Shown: piece by piece, positions 9,741 through 21,439 of the stretch | Layout of the letters: each line of letters starts with the position of its first letter | How positions within the stretch are numbered: the first letter of the stretch is position 1 | Assembly: GCF_000687475.1 (NCBI RefSeq) | Contig: NC_057318.1 | Location: 2,108,001-2,172,000 of the forward strand | Length of the DNA stretch: 64,000 nt | Origin: Ustilaginoidea virens | Taxonomy: Eukaryota > Ascomycota > Sordariomycetes > Hypocreales > Clavicipitaceae | Direction of reading: 5' to 3' | Notes under the pieces: generated by a model | Database searches by the model: none | The model's input: the letters and a program-made list of their open reading frames with translations, nothing else | What the model was told of the DNA's origin: nothing | Program-made: the position numbers and the translations under genes

Positions 9741-10900
9741 ATATAATGCCCCCCTCCCTACTACTTAAGATACCTAGCTAAAGTATAAACCGATCCTAAT
9801 AGGGGACCCCTTTAATAGTAAGAAGGCTATATTTACAGCCTAGCGGACCTTTATATAATATAAGCTTAAGGTCGATAGGGACTTTATTAGAGATAAAAAG
9901 ACCTAATAGATATTTATCTTCTAGAACTTATTGTCTATAGTCTAATTATAGGTCGCAGCCTTCTTTAAGAATAATATAGCTTGCAATTATAATATAATAA
10001 AATTCTTTAAATACCTCTAATATCTCTTTAAGGACCTATATTAGTAGGATCGCGCTATTATTAAGCTTAAGTACTCTTTATGCTAAAGCCTAAAGGAGCC
10101 TTTTACCGCCTTTTTTATACGATTCGAAGAAAAACTTATACTTACTAGCAGTCTTAATTAGCCTAAAGAGGTTAAGCTAAAATATCTCTAATTAGCACTT
10201 AACGCTTATATAGCTAATAAGATTATTAGCCTTAGGGTCTCCTATTACGATTACTATTTAGCGGTAGATTACTACTAATAAATTGCTATCGATATTGAGA
10301 CTAGCCTAACTATTAACTACTAACCGGGCCTAGCTTATTCCCGACTAATTTACGCCTAGTGTGAAGGACTGGCCCTAGGGCGGCTGCGAATAGGCGTCAA
10401 TAATATGTATTAAATAGACTAAAGAGGAAGGAAAAGGATTTAAGTAGGAACCTTCTATCTAGTCTATTTATATCCCAATTATGATACGTATCGGAGTCCT
10501 AGTATAGTCCCGTGACTCCGTCTGTTGCCCTTCTTAGGCTAGACGCGGGCGCAGCCCGTGTCCTAGCCATATTGTGGCGCGGGCGTAGCCCGAGCCTGTG
10601 ACACCTAGGATTTTAAGGGCAATATATAAATATCAGGTATTAATAAGCTAGACTTGAAGGGTAATTAATATATATTTAAGGCGATATAGGTCTTTAAAGA
10701 ATAATATAAAGATTATAGAAAGAAAGATCTCTATCTTTAGTATAACTCTTCTAAGTATTAAATATTTATATATTACCTACTATTAGTAATCCGACCTAAT
10801 GCGATTAAAATAGCCTTACTCAACTTATAAATTATAAAGGTCGAAAGTAGCAATAAAGATTAAGAAAAAGAATAGCCTTTAAATTTAGTCTTATTAAAGA
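9741..10900 (+). pseudogene. GypB gag relic, split by solo LTR-C
   Basis: The translation contains KPILIGDPFNSKKAIFTA near 9796 and RVSYYDYYLAVDYY near 10240, both alignable to GypA gag. LTR-C (10360-10603) interrupts it within the C-terminal part. A zinc-knuckle region presumably lies near 10720-10790 but is too altered to call. Stops are TAG/TAA. Confidence 0.7.
10360..10603 (-). mobile_element. Solo LTR-C of a third gypsy-like family
   Basis: This is a 244-bp LTR on the minus strand (sense start TGTCACAGGCTCGGGC, end CTTCACA) with an exact 5-bp duplication, cctag, at 10355-10359 and 10604-10608. It resembles the GypA and GypB LTRs in its start, its hairpin motif, a CCTCTTTAGTCTATTTAAT segment and its end, but is a separate family. 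No internal sequence remains, so the element body was lost by LTR-LTR recombination. TG and CA are well preserved, so it has suffered little RIP. Confidence 0.9.
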
Positions 10901-10959
10901 GCTTAAGATATATATATAGATCTTAGCCTAATTATAAAAGGAGTTAAAAGAGATTATAG

Positions 10960-13900
10960 AATAAATAGATAAATACCCCTTTTTAATACTAATCTTATAT
11001 AAATCTTATACCTTTATTAGTACCTTAATCGATTCGGGATATAACTACTATAGTACTATAAGTAAAAAGATAGTATAATAGTTAGGCCTCTAACCTATCC
11101 GCTTGCTATAATATAAGGAAATCGGAATTGTAGTAGATATTAAGAGCTATTTAAAAGAATATAAGGTAATATATTCTTCTATTACCTATATCGTCTATAT
11201 AGCGATTAATATCAATAAATAGCCATTTATAGTTATACTTTATATTATCTTAGGCCTTACCTACGATATTATCTTTAGGATACCTTAGATAAAGTATTAT
11301 AATATTATACTATAAGCGAAGCAGCACTAATTAAAGATTAGATTAGTAGGTAGCTTTATTATTAAAAAATCGATAAAAAAACAATAGGGCCTAACTATAG
11401 TAAATATCTTTAGCTTAATCTTCTATAGTATACTAAAATAGATAAAATACTCTAAGGACTAATCGACTTTTTTTATTATAATAAGCTTATAGAAGATAAT
11501 ATATATCCTCTATATTATACTTCTATTTTATTAAAACTCTGCCTTATAATTGTAAGAGCTATAGGTACTCCTAAAGGAATTATAGGAATTTACTAACCTT
11601 TTTAATAAAAAGAAGGCTTTTAGTCTCCCTCTACACTAGGGTATATTAGACTACTATATCTAGCTCAAAAAGACTAAAAGTAAAAGCTAATTAGACTTAC
11701 CTTAGGGCCTATTATGTAATATGCCATAAGACTAATTATTTAAGGTTTAGAGATAAGTAATTAACCTAATAGATAAAGGATAAATCTATATAAACTCTTT
11801 ATCGGTAGCGGTACTAATCCTATTAGTTAGAAAAGGGAATAGTAGGTAGCGTTTTTATATTGATTACCAGGCCCTTAATAAGGTTATAGTCTAAAATTAA
11901 TACCCCCTCCCTTTAATTAAAGAGATCTTATAATCCCTATCCTAGGCGAAATAGTTTACTAAGGTTAATATATATATAGTATTCTATAAGATATATATTA
12001 TAGAGGGCGATAAAGTACTTAACCGCATTCTGCATATAATTCGAACTATTTAAATAGCTTATTACGCTATTTAGCCTAATTAAGGCCCCTATAACCTTTT
12101 AGAGATATATTAATAGGGCCTTAGGGAATACATTAAGAGACTTTATAATTGCCTATTTTAATAACGTTTTAATCTATACCGGGGGATTAAAGGCGGACTA
12201 TATAAGGCGTATTAAGGAAGTCCTTTAATAATTACAAAAGGCCGGCTTAAATTTAGATCTTAATAAATGCGATTTTGCAATAAAGGAGGTCTAATACCTA
12301 GGATATATTATAATAGCCGGAAAGGAAATCTATTTAGACCCCAAAAAGATTAAGGCTATTTAGAACTAAGAAGCACCTATAAAATTAAAAGGCGTTTATA
12401 GTTTCCTTAGTTTTACTAACTTCTACTACGATTTTATCCTAGACTTCTTCTGCTTTATTAACCCTTTAGTTAAATTAATAAAAAAAGGGGTCTTATTCTA
12501 ATAATTTAACGAAGAAGAAGCGGTATTCTAAGCGCTTAAATAATACTTTATATTGTCTCTAGTTTTTACTTAATAGGACCTTAATAAGGAGATAGTCCTT
12601 AAGGTAGATAGTTCTAGTATAGCCTTTAGTAGCTATCTATTATAAGTCAGAGAGGATAGTATATTCTATCCTATTATATATTATTCCGCTCGCTTATTAG
12701 ATATAGAATAGAACTATACTATATACGATAAAAAACTCCTTACTATTATCTTTTGCCTTAAGGTATAGTTAGTAGAACTCCGCTTAATAGCCTCCCCTTT
12801 TATTATTTTTACCGACTATAAGAATCTAAAGTATTTCGCCCGATTATAAGAAATATCTAAGCGATAAGCCTAATAGGCTAAGACTTTAGTACTTTTTAAT
12901 TTCTATCTTTAGTATAGGCTAAGGTTATAAGCCTAACGCCCTAATACGCTTTTTTAATAGGAATAAGAGGCAGATAGGGCAAAGCTATAAATTGGCTAGA
13001 TTCTAAAACCGCTATCTATTTTAGCATTTAATATAGATAAGATAGAAGGTAAAATGAGATTAACTTTAGCCCTAAAGACCACCCTACCTCGCGGCCTATA
13101 TATCTTCGCCGACTCCTACTTTTAAACTATTTAGGACTAAGCGATATCTAAAGATAGTATATATTGGGCCCAATAGACGGCAATTACAAATAGGGAACGA
13201 TAATTTCTAATAGAAATAGCAATATAAGAATAAATTACTAACTATACCCTAAATGCATATGGCATACTCCTTTACTAGGCATAGGTATAGCTTCTAGCGT
13301 TTAAATCCTTAACTACTATAGTAATCTAATACTACTATAACTCGCCTATAGCAGGCCACCTAGGGAAAAATATTATCTTCTAATTATTATAATAGGATTA
13401 TCACTTCGATAATATATCGTCTAAGGTGGCAAGATATATTTAGAATTATTAATACTATAGGGTATATAAGAGCCGCTAATTACGCTAGGGCCTACTATAA
13501 CTGCTACCGATTATAGACTACTTCTAGTTATAGATATCGGTTGATTTTATAACCGACCTTTCTATTTATAACGCCTTTAACCTGCAATTTCTTATAGTAA
13601 TTATAGACTACTTATCGAAGTATATCTAGCTTAAGGCTATATACTTAATAAAAGTAGAAGACTATATAAAACACTTTTAATAGTACTAATAGCGCTTCTA
13701 TAGCTTCCCTAAGGAGATTATTAGCAATTAAGGTTTAGACTAAATAGGCTAATTTTAGTCTATACTATATAAATTAGTCGGGACCGAGCAACTTTTATCA
13801 ATAGTATACCACCCTTAAACCGATAGCGGTATAAAGCGAATAAACTAAAAGGTATAAGCGGTCCTCTGTATTATAGTTTCCTTTACTTAGTACGATTAGC

Positions 13901-14680
13901 TATACTATCTCGCGGTATATTAACTCGTATTAAATAATTAGATATTATTTATTATTAGGTTTAGCTTAAACCGGCTGCTTAATAGGTTTAATATTCTAAT
14001 TATCGCTCTACCTCTAGAGGTAACCCTAAGCTTAATTACCCTAAAGGGGCATATAGCCCTCTTTTTTAATAACCTTAAAAAGGGATAGGAATTAGCCTAA
14101 GCTACTATCGCTTTCGCATAATAATAATAGCAAAATACTATTAACTATTTACGATGCCCGGCTAAACGCTTTTAAGTTAGTAACTAAGTATAATTAAACT
14201 TTTGGAATATTAAAACGAACCGCCTATATAAAAAGCTTAATTAGGTTTCTACTAAATATACTATTATTGCTATCCTATTATTGCTTAATATCTAGCTTAA
14301 TATCCTATAAGGCATCTATCTAGTTTTCTATATTAATCTAATCGAATAAGCCGCTTCTAATCTATTACCTAATTAAGTAATAACCGATATATAACTTAAG
14401 CCCCTACTTATCCTCCCTTAAGATTTTACAAACCTATATAAGGAATATAAAGTTAAAGAAATATTTATAGCGAAAAATGCATAAGGCTAATGATAAAAGT
14501 ATAATATATTTATAAAGTGGAAAGGGTATAACTTACTAATATAGGAACCTTTAGAAAACTTTAAGGATACTACTATACGAGAAATATTCGAGGCTAAATA
14601 GGGAGATATTAGGACTTATAATAGGCCTAGCTGGGTCCCGAAATAGGGTCTATTAGACTAGTAAATAATGCCGAACGCCT
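10960..14680 (+). pseudogene. GypB pol relic: protease, reverse transcriptase, RNase H, integrase, chromodomain
   Basis: Protease keeps its active site LIDSG (about 11027-11039). Reverse transcriptase shows YPLPLIKEIL and KVNIYIVFYKI (about 11910-11990). The YxDD box has become YFNN near 12151. RNase H keeps a first Asp in KVDSSSIAF near 12600. Integrase has GHLGKNI (about 13355), a first catalytic Asp in VDFITDL (about 13533) and a TD.G.KRINQ block near 13820, in which the catalytic Glu appears lost. The C-terminal chromodomain reads IKWKGYN..I.EPLENFKDT (about 14512-14570); in chromoviruses this domain directs integration to marked chromatin. The region ends in a run of 16 A at 14681. Confidence 0.88.
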
Positions 14681-14981
14681 AAAAAAAAAAAAAAAATTCT
14701 AAATACCCTTTAAATTAAAAAAAAATATTAACAATATTGTTATTAGTATGCCCCTCCCTTAGGTTAATACTATCTATCCCCCTCTCTAGCTCTATAGTTA
14801 TATTATTTGCCCCTATATAGGCCCTCCCCGATATTATATAAGTCGGCATACTCCAGCGGTAGCTGCGGTTACTATAAATAGCCCTTAGGATAATACCCCT
14901 AGGGGTTCGGACGTATATATAGCAAATAGTTTAGGCGCGGATAATTGCCTATCTGCTTATAATAGGATAGTATCCTAGGAG
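14681..14981 (+). other. GypB pol-ORF3 interval with A16 run
   Basis: A homopolymer of 16 A (14681-14696) follows the chromodomain. The ORF3 frame can be read upstream of 14982 to about 14930 (GADN.LSAYNRIVS) through one TAG, so the true start may lie here. Confidence 0.5.
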
Positions 14982-16117
14982 ATGCACTATAGGGCGAATA
15001 AGGAGGGGGCTATAATAGGGCCCGAACCGAACGCTATAGGGTATATAGCGGGGGACGGGGCAGTAGCAGCTAGGACTACTATAACGGCGGCTAGGACTAC
15101 TATAATAGCGGCTGCAATAGCGGTATTAGCGGCGGCAGCTAATGCGAAGACGGCTATAGATACTATATGTAAGCTTCTAGATAAGCCTATACTTCCTGCT
15201 TATATATAGGCGGCGCCTTAGGGTAGTATAGTAATATAAGGCAAGCTAATAAGGGTCCTAGACGAGGATATATAGGGGCCGCTAGGAACTACTCTATACG
15301 GGAGTAATACTCCCAGGCTTCCCTCTAGGTATCTTATATAATATTTAATATAAGAGTTAGATCGATAATCGACCCGGCCTATTAGCGGGAGGGAGTTATA
15401 GCTTAAAAGATACCGGCCGAAACCTCCTTAACGGCACTATAGGACCTAAAGGCAAGATATAGGATATAGGGGGTTATTTAGTTAGCAGCTATAGTATAAT
15501 ACTATTAGTCGTTAAAGGCCCGGAAAAAGGGCAAAAAGATAGTAGCCTAAGCTTTAGTCATTACCATCGCAGGTTATATATACTTAATAACGGCTATCCT
15601 ATCCTTATAGGCTTTTACTTATACTTAGTAGATTTATTAGAGCCTTAGATTCCTAGCTAGCTTAAAGTCTAGCTAAATATACGAACTATATGTACTCTAG
15701 CAATAGGTATACGCCTTACTTTTACCCCTTTGCTTATAAATAGGGAAAACTCTAATCGATTATATTTTCTTATTATACTACTCGTATAAGAACTCTTTAT
15801 TATAAGTATATTTATACTCCTTATCAAATAAATTACCCTTAAGCAGGTAATCGTCTATAGTATATTATAGTTTCGGCTTAATCTCTAATGGGTTAAGATA
15901 TACTAAAAATAGTCCACTCGTAGGTCGTAAGATTTTTATAATATTGGGATCTATAGGGGTATTAATACCGCCTACGGTAAGACCGCCATTAGGGTTTAAA
16001 TCGGATATAATTAGGTCCTAATATAGTTAATCGAGAGAATTTATAGAATCGGATTAGGTTAGAATCGACATATAGGCTTATAAATAACGGGAATAGAGTA
16101 TAATCTTATTAATAATT

Positions 16118-16122
16118 AGCTC
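16118..16122. repeat. CopD target site duplication, left copy
   Basis: The sequence agctc recurs at 23663-23667 directly after the right LTR. Confidence 0.9.
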
Positions 16123-16817
16123 TGTTGCAAAATGGTGATTCAGAACACTGTTGGAAATGTACTGGATACCGACAGTGGCGTACAAGGCGTTGCAGAATAA
16201 AACAAAGAGCTGGTTAAAGATTTAAAGCGCACAAGAGGTTGACCAGAGCAAAGATGTCAGGGAAATCTGATTCTAATTGTTGGTGACTATTCTAGCTAGA
16301 AAGAGGGAATTTTGGGCATATTTCTACCATCTTGAAAAAGTAGTTGAAAATAATAAAAAACCGCAAAAATAGCGAAAAAACCCGACGAAAAGTCGGTCTG
16401 CCCAATATCCTACCCAGTGCATACCCAACCAAGCCCAGTGGCTTATAGCGGTATGCCGGATGCCCTATAACAGCCTGCCGTACGGGCCGGAAGCCCTATA
16501 TCGGTCTGCCGTAAATGACCGGTGTAGCGGGTGACTGTATGTAGAAGGCCGAAAGTGCTGGTTTGCCCATTTGGTAATCCCGTAGAAATGCGCCGCCTGT
16601 TGTGGGCCCTGTGGCCCGCTGTGACCGGCCGCTGTGGCCGGCTGTGGGGCGCTGTGCCGGTGCCGTGACCGGCGCTGTGGCCCACTGTAATCGGCGTTGT
16701 AGGGCGCTATGCCCCACCATAGCGCCTGGTATAGCCACCGCGATATCTCAACGTAGAGACGTCGTACGGTAGCGAGACCAGTACCAAAATACAGCTAAAA
16801 AGGCGCTGATTTCAACA
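16123..16817 (-). repeat. CopD 3' LTR (left copy)
   Basis: On the plus strand it reads TGTTGCAAAATGG to GATTTCAACA. It includes a GC-rich island at about 16585-16720 built from variants of cgctgtggccgg. Two overlapping antisense frames of 80 codons in this island are present in both LTR copies and are not considered genes. Confidence 0.93.
16585..16720. repeat. GC-rich degenerate tandem repeat in CopD LTR
   Basis: Irregular repeats of a unit like gctgtggccg or gctgtgaccgg run through this stretch, duplicated at about 23432-23567 in the other LTR. It is strikingly GC-rich in an AT-rich window. Confidence 0.7.
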
Positions 16818-16826
16818 CCCCCTCTG
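16818..16826 (-). promoter_or_regulatory. CopD polypurine tract
   Basis: On the element's sense strand cagaggggg lies directly before the 3' LTR, the expected site of plus-strand DNA priming. Confidence 0.65.
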
Positions 16827-16904
16827 ATTAGCAACATGGCTAATCCTAGCGTTAGAATAAAAGAAAGAAACCCTATAAAAAATCAGAAAAAAAAGATGAT
16901 GATG

Positions 16905-17470
16905 CTATAGGGATTGCAGCCCTAATAGCTGCCGAAATATAGGGAATTTCGGGCTTGGAAGTGGTTTGGTGAGTCCATCCGCAGGCATATCTGTCGTGGG
17001 TAAATAAGATATTTTTACCAGGCCGGCTTGGGCCTTCTCACGTATATACCGGAATTTAAGCAAGGTATACTTAGTGCGGGCATACTGATTTAGGTCATTT
17101 GCGTTAGAAATAGACCCTTAGTTATCGCAGTATAGTAGTATCGGGCGTTAAATATCGACCTGGATTTCTTTAAATAAATTAGATATCCACTCTACTTCGC
17201 AAATCGCTTCAAGCATTGCATCAGACTCGGCTTCAAGCGTTAATAAAACCACAGTCGAAGACCGTTTTAACCTCCAGCTAATAGGCCCACCATTCAAGGT
17301 AGTAAGATAACCACCAGTAGACTTAGAAGTAAGGCGACAACCAGCAAAATCGCTGTCAGAAAATGCAGCTAATACTACAGTAGCTTTAGCGGCTCGGTAA
17401 CAAATGGCTATATTTGCCGTACCAGCTAAGTAGCGAAAAGCGCCCTTAGCAGCATTAAGCTGTATAGTAG
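16905..17470 (-). pseudogene. CopD RNase H and polyprotein C-terminus
   Basis: The sense translation shows STVVLLTLEAESDAMLEAI, LYCDN.GSISNAND, QYARTKYTLLKFRYIREK and MPADGLTKPLP, the classic end of copia polyproteins. RNase H removes the RNA strand after copying. The frame ends near 16905 at a TAG, which may be either the true stop or a RIP product. Confidence 0.88.
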
Positions 17471-17699
17471 AAGCCTATTGCATATATCGTGACAGGTATT
17501 GCGTTAGAAAGGCAAGGTCAGGTCTTGACATCATCATCAACCACATCGATATCCCTACCAGCTGCTAGAATAAGTGTTGATTACTAGCATCCAGCGGCGT
17601 ATCGTCAGCCTCAGCAAGTATACCAAGCTATAGCGGGATTAGATGCGGTCGTGCATCCTTAAGGTTAAACTTCTCAAGGACTTCCGCAATAAATTGCGA

Positions 17700-18560
17700 T
17701 TAGTACAGCCATAACAGGCCCTTTTCTCTATCCCTAATAATCTGCACTCCTAGAAAGAAGGAGGCAGGTCTTTAGTCTTCTATGGCATAAACCTTATGGA
17801 ACTTAGCCTTAAGCTAGTCAATATAGCTAAGGTCCGGACCGACAATCAAACAGTCATCCACATAGGTCACAATAAAGGTATACGTTCCTTTATTATAAAA
17901 GACGGCAGCATCAGAAAGTAACGGCTTAAAACCCTCTTACACTAGAAGGTCTTTTAATCGTAACTACCACTCGCGAGGGCCTTATTTAAGCCCATACAAG
18001 GCTTTCTTCAACAGTATGACCTATAATGCAGAGGGGTTATATCCAACCTTAGTAAGCAAGGCTAGAAGTCGACGACGCTGCTGGTCAGACTATAAGGCTG
18101 GGTTAGGTAAGAATAGGCTTTCTACAAATTCTAGAAAACCAGCTAGAATCTCCATATAAATCGTCTCTAGTAATTCACTATTTAAAAAGGCACCAATAAA
18201 GTCGATCTACTCTATTTCCCAGTTGTTTGCAGCAGCAAGAGCAAGGATAATCCTCTATATTAATAGGATCGAAGTCAAGGCATAGGTCTCCGTAAAGTCT
18301 TGCCGAGATACCTGCATAAAGCCTTTAACAACTAATCGTGCCTTATATTTAACCGGGTTATTATTCGTATCTTTCTTAATATGAAAAACAGGCCGATTAC
18401 GCAATATTTTCCTACTAGTAGGAACATTAGTCTTAGGAATAAATTAGAAGATATTTAAATCAATTAATTGCTCGAATTCCGAAAATAAGGCTTTTACCCA
18501 GCTATCCTTATATAGGCTATATAAGACTTCCTTCTAGCTATTAGGCACACCTTCTAGGGC
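17700..18560 (-). pseudogene. CopD reverse transcriptase
   Basis: In order on the minus strand: KARLVVKGFMQVSRQDFTET (about 18330), IDFIGAFLNSELLETIYME (about 18170), ALYGLK.GPREW near 17980, and the catalytic YVDD intact at 17853-17864. These are the diagnostic blocks of copia reverse transcriptase. The few stops seen are TAG or TAA where Gln or Trp is expected. The intact YVDD contrasts with YxNN in both gypsy elements. Confidence 0.92.
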
Positions 18561-18705
18561 CCGTTTTATAGCCTTAATCTTTGCTGCACAGCAAATATCG
18601 TAAAAAGCATAAGAAGGGGGGAAATCCTGTATAGAAGCCTCTAGGGGGCTGCCTAGGTATCCGAAAATCTAGTCGTTTTTCGGCTGGGTGGGTAGGAAAG
18701 CACCC

Positions 18706-18790
18706 CATTAGTCAGTCTATAGGTCAGACTATTAGTCAGACTATTAGTCAGTCTGTGGGTTAGGCTATTGGTCAGCCTATAGGTCCAAAA
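18706..18790 (-). repeat. 12-bp tandem repeat coding LTNS in CopD
   Basis: About six to seven imperfect copies of a 12-bp unit (sense ctgactaatagt) encode repeated LTNS/RLTN upstream of the reverse transcriptase domain. The unit length is a multiple of three, so copy number can vary without shifting the frame. Confidence 0.7.
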
Positions 18791-19383
18791 GTGACCTATA
18801 GTATCTATAACCTAGGATACCTTGCATGTCTTGTATCTGTGGTATTCTTCCTCGAATTCTACCCCTAGTAGCCCTAACCTGGTATGGCTGAATAGGCACC
18901 TTATCTAATACTCGAAACATTTTCTCCCACAGTCTCTCATTTGAGGCGATATCTAAACTCTCGAATTTCAGATATTCTAGTATAGGCAGCGTTTTACTAT
19001 AGCGAAATACTGCATTTACTAAGAAGCCGGGCGAAAAGGCAGAATCTATTATATCGGAAAGTCGCAGAAAATTAGTATATATAGGGCTTTAAAATTCGGA
19101 CCATTAAAAATTTATTATATAGGGCAAGTCAGAATTTTCACATATGCGGAGTATGCCCACTTTTATAACAGGTTCGGAAAATCTCAGTAGTTAAGATTCC
19201 TAGTGACGAGAGCTTTCTGCATTTCCTAGCATTTACAGCCTTTTTATATAGGAAAAGGCTGCATTTTCCTTAGCCGGTGAAAAAGGACCATCTTGCCTAA
19301 GCTGAAAAGCTGAGTTAGGCTGAAGCGATTTAGAATCGAAAGACAGCGAATTACTAAGAAATGTTGCAGAGTGCTATAGCGGG

Positions 19384-19525
19384 CCAATTGATAGTAGGCC
19401 CACTAGTTGTGGCAGGCCCATTAGTTGTGGTAGGCCCGCTAATTGTAGTGGATCCGTATGCTATATTAGGCCCATTAATTGTAGTAGGCCTGTAGGCTGT
19501 ATTAGATCCGTAGCCTGTGGTAGGC
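19384..19525 (-). repeat. 18-bp-type tandem repeat coding GPTTTN in CopD linker
   Basis: Imperfect repeats (plus strand tagttgtggtaggcccat) encode GPTTTNGPATTSGPT on the sense strand in the linker between integrase and reverse transcriptase. It is a Pro/Thr-rich, probably unstructured spacer. Confidence 0.65.
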
Positions 19526-19739
19526 CTATGCCTTCGACTAAGCCTATACCGTCGGTCTTAGACGAAATAGGCATATTTAGGCGAGGCGACTTCCAAATAG
19601 GCTCTTCTAGAGCAATTTAGTCGATATTTACCCACTCTGAATTAGAAGGCGGTTAGAAATCAAAAGTGCCCTCTAGGCCACTTAAAATAGGGCCTATACC
19701 TTCATTTTAGTAGGTGAAAGTAATAAAAGAGGTCTTGGT

Positions 19740-21000
19740 GACGACCTAGCGATATAGGATGTAGACGAGGTAGGTGCCATTACCTAGCGTAGCTAGTAAC
19801 CTACCTGACTCGGTCCGGGGGGCCAGCTTATAGCTAATAACCCGTTTTTCTAGAGGGATTAGCACCTCTACAGCCGCACCAATAGCCCTAAAGCTAATAA
19901 GGTCGGGTAGGTAGTAGTGCGTAATTTCCAGAAAATCCTTCTTTAATTCCTCGAAAGGTAACAAGGAACGGTTTAAGACTGCTATTAGATTTACCAAGGT
20001 AGTAATACTAAGAATCACTGTAGACTAAAGGTAAAAAGGTAACTAAGACTAAAGCATAGTAGCTCTAAGTCGGTCAACGATAACCCGTATAGAGCATTCT
20101 GCTAACCCATTTTGCTTATAAATATAAGGGGAAGAGGTTAAAAAATCTATACCCTTGAGAGCTAGCCAGGCTGTAATAACGTCATTGATTTCCTTACCAC
20201 CATCATAGTGGAATTCAACAGCTGATTTACCATAGCGATTCCTAAGACCTTAGAAGAACCCCTATAATACTAGGAATACCGTAGGTCCTTCCTTATTAGG
20301 TAGTAAGTGCACCCAACGGAAGCGTGATTTCCAGTCAACTAAGATAAGGCAAATGGGGCGTTTATTATATAGTAGAGGGTTAATTTGGAAGATATCGCCC
20401 TCTATGATATCCAAATAATGCATAGGGTCTAGTATAGCCCCTAATGTAAAACGCCGAACTGACTTTACCCTTTTATAGGCAATGCAGTTAAAATCAGAAT
20501 CCTTTACCTTACTGAGATCAGGTAACCCTATAGTTGATGCATAGGTTTTCTTTAGAAGTTAGATTCCGATATGCCTAAGCCGGATATGCCAAAGTCCGGC
20601 TAATAATAGCAGCTTTTGATATTCTATATCAGCAGCTAGTATTAGGGCAGGGTTAAGGGCGACCGGGGCCCTCTGTAGTGGTTGGGCTATATTGGGAATA
20701 GCAGCCTCTATTGGTACCACCGAAAAACCAAGACTAGCTGGTAGGTCAGCTGGTAAGTTAGCTAGTGGGTTAGCTTGCGAATTAGCTAGTAGAAGTAGAA
20801 GATCCGAGTCAGCTAGTGGGGTAGGTAAATCCTCTAGTAGGGGATATTCCTCGTATTCTTCTGGGTTAGCTGGGGCGGGTATTTCGACCGAGATATTATA
20901 TAAAGCCGGGTGATTCTAGCTAGTATAATGTAAAAACGGCGAATCTACTCCTTTTTATTATAAAAAAAAGCCATACTTCTTAAAATTAAGAAGCCCAATG
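19740..21000 (-). pseudogene. CopD GAG-pre-integrase and integrase
   Basis: The zinc-binding start LWHIRLRHIG lies at about 20563-20594, followed by NCIAYK (family C..CK). The catalytic core has LDIIEGDIFQ (first Asp, near 20390), HYDGGKEI (second Asp, near 20210) and QNGLAE (Glu, about 20095-20115). The C-terminal block (EKRVISYKLAPRTESGRLLA, within 19746-20018) is the conserved post-core region of copia integrases and is open over 90 codons. Upstream, at about 20725-20900, is an acidic, Leu/Pro/Ala-rich linker with ANPLANLPADLP repeats. Integrase inserts the DNA copy with a 5-bp stagger, matching the duplication seen. Confidence 0.9.
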
Positions 21001-21224
21001 CACTTATTATTGCTATTAACTAGGCTTTGACCCTAAATACTGCCACGATTCAGATAGTGTTTAACGCCGCTAAAGATGTTAATATCAAAAGCTGGTATAA
21101 AGAGGGCGTTAGTCAGCTCTAAGGTGCCCCACTGAGGTGGGTTGGTGCCCTATAGCACGGTAAAACGCGCTATGCCCCACCCACTAGGCTTGATTGGGCC
21201 ACCACTTATACTGATGACTGGTCT

Positions 21225-21335
21225 GTTTCCGGTATAGTATTGGAAGTAGGTGAAGTGCTTTTTATCGTTAATAATATACACTATAGAACCAGTATCGTAG
21301 AGTAAAGAATCTGTTGGCATTTTCCCACCGGATTA
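21225..21335 (-). pseudogene. CopD aspartic protease
   Basis: The sense translation reads SLLYDTGSIVYIINDKKHF, which fits the copia protease pattern (L-D-S/T-G followed by a small spacer and N-D). It would cleave the polyprotein. A Lys-rich linker (KKKKEKK) precedes it near 21500-21520. Confidence 0.8.
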
Positions 21336-21439
21336 TGCACTATAGCTAGTAGCTAAAAATTGCATACATTCGCGGTCCTGGAAGGAAGAATAGGCTATCT
21401 CACTAGGTATAAGACTTAGAGTATTATAATTCCCTAGTA

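Noticed and set aside
16443..16738. Two overlapping 80-codon minus-strand frames, repeated at 23288-23583
   Set aside because: They lie wholly in the CopD LTR and owe their length to the GC-rich repeat. Each appears twice because the LTR does.
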